Origin: Oleiagrimonas sp964608595
GTDB lineage: Bacteria > Pseudomonadota > Gammaproteobacteria > Xanthomonadales > Rhodanobacteraceae
DNA: 18,639 nucleotides
Direction: 5' to 3'
NCBI GenBank assembly: GCA_964608595.1
Contig: CAZSOU010000044.1
Location: 1-18,639 of the forward strand
Part shown: positions 15,021 through 18,639 of the stretch, one piece after another
How the letters are laid out: every line of letters starts with the position of its first letter
Numbering within the stretch: position 1 is the first letter of the stretch
The notes under the pieces: generated by a model
The model's database searches: none
Told to the model about the DNA's origin: nothing
The model's input: the letters and a program-made list of their open reading frames with translations, nothing else
Program-made: the position numbers and the translations under genes

Positions 15021-16050
15021 TTTTCCTCCCTCGCTTGCGTCGCGCCAAAGCCATGCACACATGGCGCATCCGCCACCATGCGATCATGGAAACCAGGTAA
15101 AGCACCAAGCATGCCCACGGCGCCCACCGGGGATGACAGGCGGCCCATGCGGCAACCGGGGCGACCAGCAACAGGTTCCAGCACAGATAGGCGCCACTTG
15201 CACGAGCGTGCGTCCATCGGCACCGAACCAGCCACTGGTACAAATGCTCTCGATGTGCAGTGTACCAACGTTTTCCGCGCCACATGCGCCATGCCAGCGT
15301 CAACCCTGCATCGACCACGAATGCCGAAACGAGGATCAGCGCCGACCATGAGGCGAACGGTGCCTGCACGATCAGCACGGCAACCCATGCGAAAATCATG
15401 AATCCGGCAAACCCGCTGCCCACGTCGCCCATGAAAACCCGCGCCGGAGGCCAGTTGAAAAGCAGAAACCCGCAGGCAGCCGCCGCCATGCCGAAACTGG
15501 CGACAGCCAGTGCGGTTTGCGACGCAAACAGCGCCAGCAACCCGATGCCCGCACCGACAAAGACGATCTGCATGCCGAGAATGCCGTCGATGCCGTCCAT
15601 GAAGTTGTGCAGATTGATGCTCCAGGCTGCCAACAACACGCACACGGGGAACCAGAACCACGCCAGATGATGGGCGCCAATCCACGCCGCGGTAAACAAG
15701 GCGGAGGCCGCGAGCTGCACCAGCAAACGCAGTAGAGCGCTGATATCGCGATGGTCGTCGACCCAACCCACCAAAGCCACCGCCAACCCGGCCACGCCCA
15801 TCGCCACGACCGTCGCCAACGGGTGCCCGCCCGGCAATACCGACAACGCCCCCATCCCGGCAATCAACGTGCCGACCACGATGCCGATGCCCCCGCCGCG
15901 CGGTGTGGGCAGCGTATGCGAACGGCGATATCCCGGCGTGTCCAGCATGCCGCGTCGGTTTGCATAGGTCATGGCGGCCATGGTCAGAATCACCGACGTA
16001 CCGAAGGCAACGACGCAAAGCCACCATCCACTGGCCAGAATCGACGTCAT
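15013..16050 (-). CDS. wbpL: Undecaprenyl-phosphate sugar-1-phosphate transferase (MraY/WecA/WbpL family)
   Basis: A 345-residue polytopic membrane enzyme that moves a HexNAc-1-phosphate to undecaprenyl phosphate, the first step of lipid-linked glycan assembly. Family motifs in order: HTLPTPRGGG (45-54), D98-D99-H, NLHNFMDGIDG (146-156), VFMGDVGSGF (205-214) and HREHLYQ (266-272). About ten hydrophobic helices surround them. ATG 16050 is chosen because it overlaps the lapB stop as ATGA (16050-16047); the longer frame reads into lapB. It is followed by the dehydratase gene, with an 8-bp overlap. Which sugar it moves cannot be read from the sequence; WbpL-type enzymes accept FucNAc, QuiNAc or GlcNAc. 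Confidence 0.92.
   Translation of the reverse strand: MTSILASGWWLCVVAFGTSVILTMAAMTYANRRGMLDTPGYRRSHTLPTPRGGGIGIVVGTLIAGMGALSVLPGGHPLATVVAMGVAGLAVALVGWVDDHRDISALLRLLVQLAASALFTAAWIGAHHLAWFWFPVCVLLAAWSINLHNFMDGIDGILGMQIVFVGAGIGLLALFASQTALAVASFGMAAAACGFLLFNWPPARVFMGDVGSGFAGFMIFAWVAVLIVQAPFASWSALILVSAFVVDAGLTLAWRMWRGKRWYTAHREHLYQWLVRCRWTHARASGAYLCWNLLLVAPVAAWAACHPRWAPWACLVLYLVSMIAWWRMRHVCMALARRKRGRKIA
15018..15030 (-). promoter_or_regulatory. Ribosome binding site and TTG start of the dehydratase gene
   Basis: On the minus strand GGGAGGAAAA directly precedes TTG (15020-15018). The upstream gene stops with TAA at 15015-15013, so the two genes share 8 bp. The next ATG in frame to the left would cut into the first helix, and ATG 15062 has no ribosome binding site. 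Confidence 0.75.
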
Positions 16051-17219
16051 TCGTTGGCCACGCCGTGAATCGGCCGCACGGTGCCCCACAGTTTGCAACT
16101 CGGGCACTGCCAGTGATGCGCCTTGGCGCCAAAGCCGCAATGCGTGCAACGGTACATCGCCTGTCCTTCCAGCAACTTGTGCGTAAGGTCGCGCAGAATC
16201 AGAAAATCCTGGTGCACTTCGCCGGAGGTGTGTTCCATCGTGGCGTCGATCAGGGCCATCATGCCGCGTACCGACGGACGTCGACGCAATTGCTCGGTCA
16301 GAAAATCGATGGCGGCGCGTTTGCCGTCGCGTTGAGCGTAAATATTGGCCAGTGCCAGCACCGGCGAAATACCGTGGTAGCGAGTCAGCACATCGCGCAG
16401 AAACGCTTCCGCGCGGTCCATCTGCCCCGACCGGGTATAGCTGTCAAGCAGCAACGGCAAAATTTCGGGGACATAGGCCACCTCACACTGGATGGCCTTT
16501 TCGAAGGTGTCCACGGCCTGCGCCGCGTGTCCATCTTCGGCCTGCATCTGCCCGGTCAACATATACGCACGCACGCAATCGCTTTTGCTGGCAAAGGCCT
16601 TGTCCAGATAGGCAAACGCCTCGCTGCGGGCGCCGTGTTGGCGCGATTGCTCGGCCAGTTCGCAATAGAAATGCGCGATGGGGTGAGCCTGCGACGTGCC
16701 GCTCATGGTTTCCAGTCGTCGCGCTTGCTCGATGGCTTCGTGCCAGTCGCGCTCGTGCTGATAGATGGAAATAAGATGACGCAATGCCGACGGTGCATGA
16801 GAGTTCATGGCGACCAAGTCGGTGAAAAGTGTTTCGGCACGATCCAGCAAGCCCGCGCGCATGTAGTCTTCGCCCAGTTCGAGCAAGGCGACAGACTTCA
16901 TTTCGTCACTCAAATTGGGACGTGATACCAGGTGCTGGTGAACGCGGATGGCGCGATCGACTTCGCCGCGACGACGAAACAGGTTCCCCAGAGCCAAATG
17001 CGTTTCAATGGTGTCGCGGTTGTACTCGGCCAGCCGCAGAAACACTTCGATGGCCTTGTCCTGCTCTTCGTTGAGCAGGTAATTGAGGCCGCGAAAGTAG
17101 TCCGATGACAGCGCATTGACGCGCGCGCCGGACGAGCGGGCACTCACTCGCAAAGCCACCAGCCAGCCGCAGACAAACGCCACCGGCAGCAGCAGAAACA
17201 GAAGATAGATCGGGTTCAT
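16047..17219 (-). CDS. lapB: Lipopolysaccharide assembly protein B
   Basis: A 390-residue inner-membrane adaptor (formerly YciM), nearly the length of the E. coli protein. In E. coli it controls LPS amount by directing LpxC to FtsH. The N-terminal helix (about 4-24) anchors it, SDYFRGLNYLLNEEQDKAIEVFL starts the TPR region (about 38-340), and the C-terminal rubredoxin-like zinc site is intact with C358/C361 and C372/C375 (CTHCGFGAKAHHWQCPSCKLWG). It overlaps lapA by 4 bp and wbpL by 4 bp (ATGA on both sides). The fusion of LPS control with a glycan-initiation operon is a notable context. Confidence 0.97.
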   Translation of the reverse strand: MNPIYLLFLLLPVAFVCGWLVALRVSARSSGARVNALSSDYFRGLNYLLNEEQDKAIEVFLRLAEYNRDTIETHLALGNLFRRRGEVDRAIRVHQHLVSRPNLSDEMKSVALLELGEDYMRAGLLDRAETLFTDLVAMNSHAPSALRHLISIYQHERDWHEAIEQARRLETMSGTSQAHPIAHFYCELAEQSRQHGARSEAFAYLDKAFASKSDCVRAYMLTGQMQAEDGHAAQAVDTFEKAIQCEVAYVPEILPLLLDSYTRSGQMDRAEAFLRDVLTRYHGISPVLALANIYAQRDGKRAAIDFLTEQLRRRPSVRGMMALIDATMEHTSGEVHQDFLILRDLTHKLLEGQAMYRCTHCGFGAKAHHWQCPSCKLWGTVRPIHGVANE

Positions 17220-17470
17220 CGGCGTGGCTTGTTCGCAACGACCGTCCCGTCCTTGCGCTGCCGGCGATGTTTGATCCCTGTACCCAGCCAGGCCACGATG
17301 CCGCCGATCAACCAGCCGACGACGAGCGCGGCAAGCACGGCCGCCCCCTTGGGCGCGTGAATACGTGCAAAACCGAGGTCATAGCTCACCATGGCCGGAT
17401 TGAGTGCACCGAAAACGATGCCGGCCAGAACGAACAGCAGAATGATCAGGACAACGATGACGAGGCGCAT
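17216..17470 (-). CDS. lapA: Lipopolysaccharide assembly protein A
   Basis: An 84-residue inner-membrane protein of the LapA (DUF1049) family, partner of LapB. There is an N-terminal helix (about 3-23), the periplasmic stretch NPAMVSYDLGFARIHAPKG, a second helix (about 44-64) and a basic tail, KHRRQRK. Its stop overlaps the lapB ATG (ATGA at 17219-17216). Upstream 100 bp separate it from ihfB, with no clear ribosome binding site or promoter that I can name. Confidence 0.93.
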   Translation of the reverse strand: MRLVIVVLIILLFVLAGIVFGALNPAMVSYDLGFARIHAPKGAAVLAALVVGWLIGGIVAWLGTGIKHRRQRKDGTVVANKPRR

Positions 17471-17571
17471 GCGTGGACTTTACCCGATCCGATGCGTGAC
17501 TGGGAACTCGAAGCATTCAGTCAATGCCGATACTGCGGACGACGATCGTTGCGTGCAGGTACGAGAAACCG

Positions 17572-17859
17572 TCAGGCGACTGCGCGGTTCACGCGATCGC
17601 GCAACTCTTTGCCCGGCTTGAAATGCGGTACGTGCTTGCCCGGCAGTGCCACCGCGTCACCACTTTTGGGGTTGCGTCCCATGCGTGGTGGACGGAAGTG
17701 CAGCGAAAAGCTGCCAAACCCGCGGATTTCGATGCGATTGCCCTGAGCAAGCGAATTGCTCATTTGCTCGAGCACATTCTTGACCGCGACCTCGACATCG
17801 CTGAAAGCCAAGTGCCCCTGGCGCCTGGCCAGCGCTTCGATAAGCTCGGACTTCGTCAT
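17572..17859 (-). CDS. ihfB: Integration host factor, beta subunit
   Basis: A 95-residue DNA-bending protein of the HU/IHF family, which with IHF-alpha recognises and sharply bends specific DNA sites. MTKSELIEALARRQGHL is the standard IHF-beta start, GNRIEIRGFGSFSLHFRPPRMGRNPKSGDAVALPGKHVPHFKPGKELRDRV holds the beta arms with the intercalating Pro in the RNPKSG loop. ATG 17859 is chosen over TTG 17868 from homology. It is positioned after rpsA as in E. coli and before lapA. Confidence 0.96.
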   Translation of the reverse strand: MTKSELIEALARRQGHLAFSDVEVAVKNVLEQMSNSLAQGNRIEIRGFGSFSLHFRPPRMGRNPKSGDAVALPGKHVPHFKPGKELRDRVNRAVA

Positions 17860-17992
17860 GATCCCCAAATCTCATGCAGTCAACGGCGAACGACCAGCGT
17901 AACGTGACACCCTGTGTGCTCGCATGTTTCCATCGTCATGCCCGCGCAAGGCGGACACGAGGTGATGATACGTGGGCAATCCCGCCCGTGGA

Positions 17993-18029
17993 TTCGGAAT
18001 CGGGGCGACACGATCACCCCGATTCCGAA
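17993..18029 (-). terminator. Strong hairpin after rpsA
   Basis: A 13-bp perfect stem (17993-18005 with 18017-18029) around an 11-nt loop, 11 bp beyond the rpsA stop. No T tract follows on the minus strand, so it may act as a rho-dependent or attenuating hairpin, or as a 3' end stabiliser, between rpsA and ihfB. Confidence 0.65.
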
Positions 18030-18040
18030 CCGGATCCGTC

Positions 18041-18639
18041 TTACTCGGACTTGTTCATCTGCTCTTTCAGCAGCGCGCCCAGCTTGGTGGTGCCGGAATG
18101 CGCGGCCTGCAGATCCGCCATGGCATCATGCACGTCGGCTTCGTCCTTGGCGCGGATCGACAGCGACAGCTGACGGCCACGACGATCCATGCCGGTGAAC
18201 TTGGCCTCGACGCTGTCGCCCACCTTCAGGTACTGCGTAGCGTCCTCGACACGCTCCTTGGCGATGTCGTTGGCACGGATGTAGCCTTCCACGCCTTCGC
18301 CCAGTTCGACCACGGCGCCCTTGGCGTCCACTTCCTTGACCGTACCGGTGACGATGGAGTTGCGCGGATTGGCGGCCATGAACTGACCGAACGGATCCTG
18401 CTCCATCTGCTTGATGCCGAGCGAAATGCGCTCGCGCTCGGGGTCGACGGCCAACACCACGGCCTCGACTTCTTCACCCTTCTTGAAGTCGCGGATGAGG
18501 TCTTCACCGGTGCCCTGCCAGGAGATGTCGGACAGATGCACCAGACCGTCGATACCGCCTTCCAGACCGATGAAGATGCCGAAATCGGTGATCGACTTGA
18601 TCTGGCCGGACACCTTGTCGCCCTTGTTGTGCATGGCGG
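18041..18639 (-). CDS. rpsA: 30S ribosomal protein S1, 3' part
   Basis: The C-terminal about 199 residues of S1, which helps bind mRNA to the 30S subunit. The frame is open to the right edge, so the N-terminal S1 repeats lie outside. Visible are one S1 repeat (GDKVSGQIKSITDFGIFIGLEGG, DGLVHLSDISW, DPERERISLGIKQ) and the last one (GTVKEVDAKGAVVELGEGVEGYI, VGDSVEAKFTGMDRRGRQLSLSIRAKDEAD), then a short tail ending in LKEQMNKSE. The downstream ihfB fits the gammaproteobacterial order. Confidence 0.97.
   Translation of the reverse strand, partial: AMHNKGDKVSGQIKSITDFGIFIGLEGGIDGLVHLSDISWQGTGEDLIRDFKKGEEVEAVVLAVDPERERISLGIKQMEQDPFGQFMAANPRNSIVTGTVKEVDAKGAVVELGEGVEGYIRANDIAKERVEDATQYLKVGDSVEAKFTGMDRRGRQLSLSIRAKDEADVHDAMADLQAAHSGTTKLGALLKEQMNKSE

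Noticed and set aside
13149..15401. 750-residue open frame on the plus strand
   Set aside because: It lies antisense to the wbpM-like and wbpL-like genes, has the His/Arg-rich composition of a GC-rich shadow frame, and no start signal or domain.
1..18639. tRNA, rRNA, CRISPR array, prophage or complete insertion sequence
   Set aside because: Looked for cloverleaf-like ends, regular spaced repeats, and transposase or phage proteins; none was visible.

Overview
The window is about 18.6 kb of GC-rich chromosomal DNA from a gammaproteobacterium. The run rpsA - ihfB - lapA - lapB is a gammaproteobacterial arrangement. The neighbours of lapB (a WbpL-type transferase, a WbpM/PglF-type dehydratase and galU) and the general protein style suggest Xanthomonadales, perhaps Rhodanobacteraceae. 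This placement rests on synteny and recalled protein similarity, not on a search.

Left part (1-4.9 kb), the accessory-looking part. A thiolase 3' end enters from the left. After about 300 bp comes a very small Rhs protein that carries its own Sec signal peptide, a single Rhs core stretch ending in YTDPDG, and a C-terminal HNH-type nuclease tip. An Imm33/DUF2185-like immunity gene overlaps its 3' end. Just downstream lies a frameshifted fragment of a second Rhs core that nearly repeats the core inside the toxin gene, a likely scar of tip replacement. Next, on the minus strand, is a secreted trypsin-like protease with a long unassigned C-terminal region. It is divergent from a small secreted PepSY-like protein, and a 28-nt direct repeat flanks the protease gene.

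Middle part (4.9-12.2 kb), mostly single housekeeping or accessory enzymes: an LLM-class flavin oxidoreductase, Rnk, a stand-alone flavodoxin domain, a DUF998 membrane protein divergent from an unassigned membrane protein, thiopurine S-methyltransferase, an MBL-fold hydrolase, and a two-gene unit of a DAO-type FAD oxidoreductase plus a CsaA-type tRNA-binding protein.

Right part (12.2-18.6 kb), all on the minus strand, reading right to left: rpsA (partial), a strong hairpin, ihfB, then a tightly coupled run lapA - lapB - wbpL-like - wbpM-like - galU. Every junction in that run overlaps by 4 to 8 bp, and the wbpM-like gene starts at TTG. The run couples control of LPS synthesis (LapA/LapB act on LpxC turnover in E. 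coli) with starting lipid-linked glycan synthesis (WbpL), making the sugar nucleotide (WbpM-type 4,6-dehydratase) and UDP-glucose supply (GalU). I see no tRNA, rRNA, CRISPR array, intact insertion sequence or prophage. The most interesting region is the mini-Rhs toxin/immunity cassette with its displaced core remnant.
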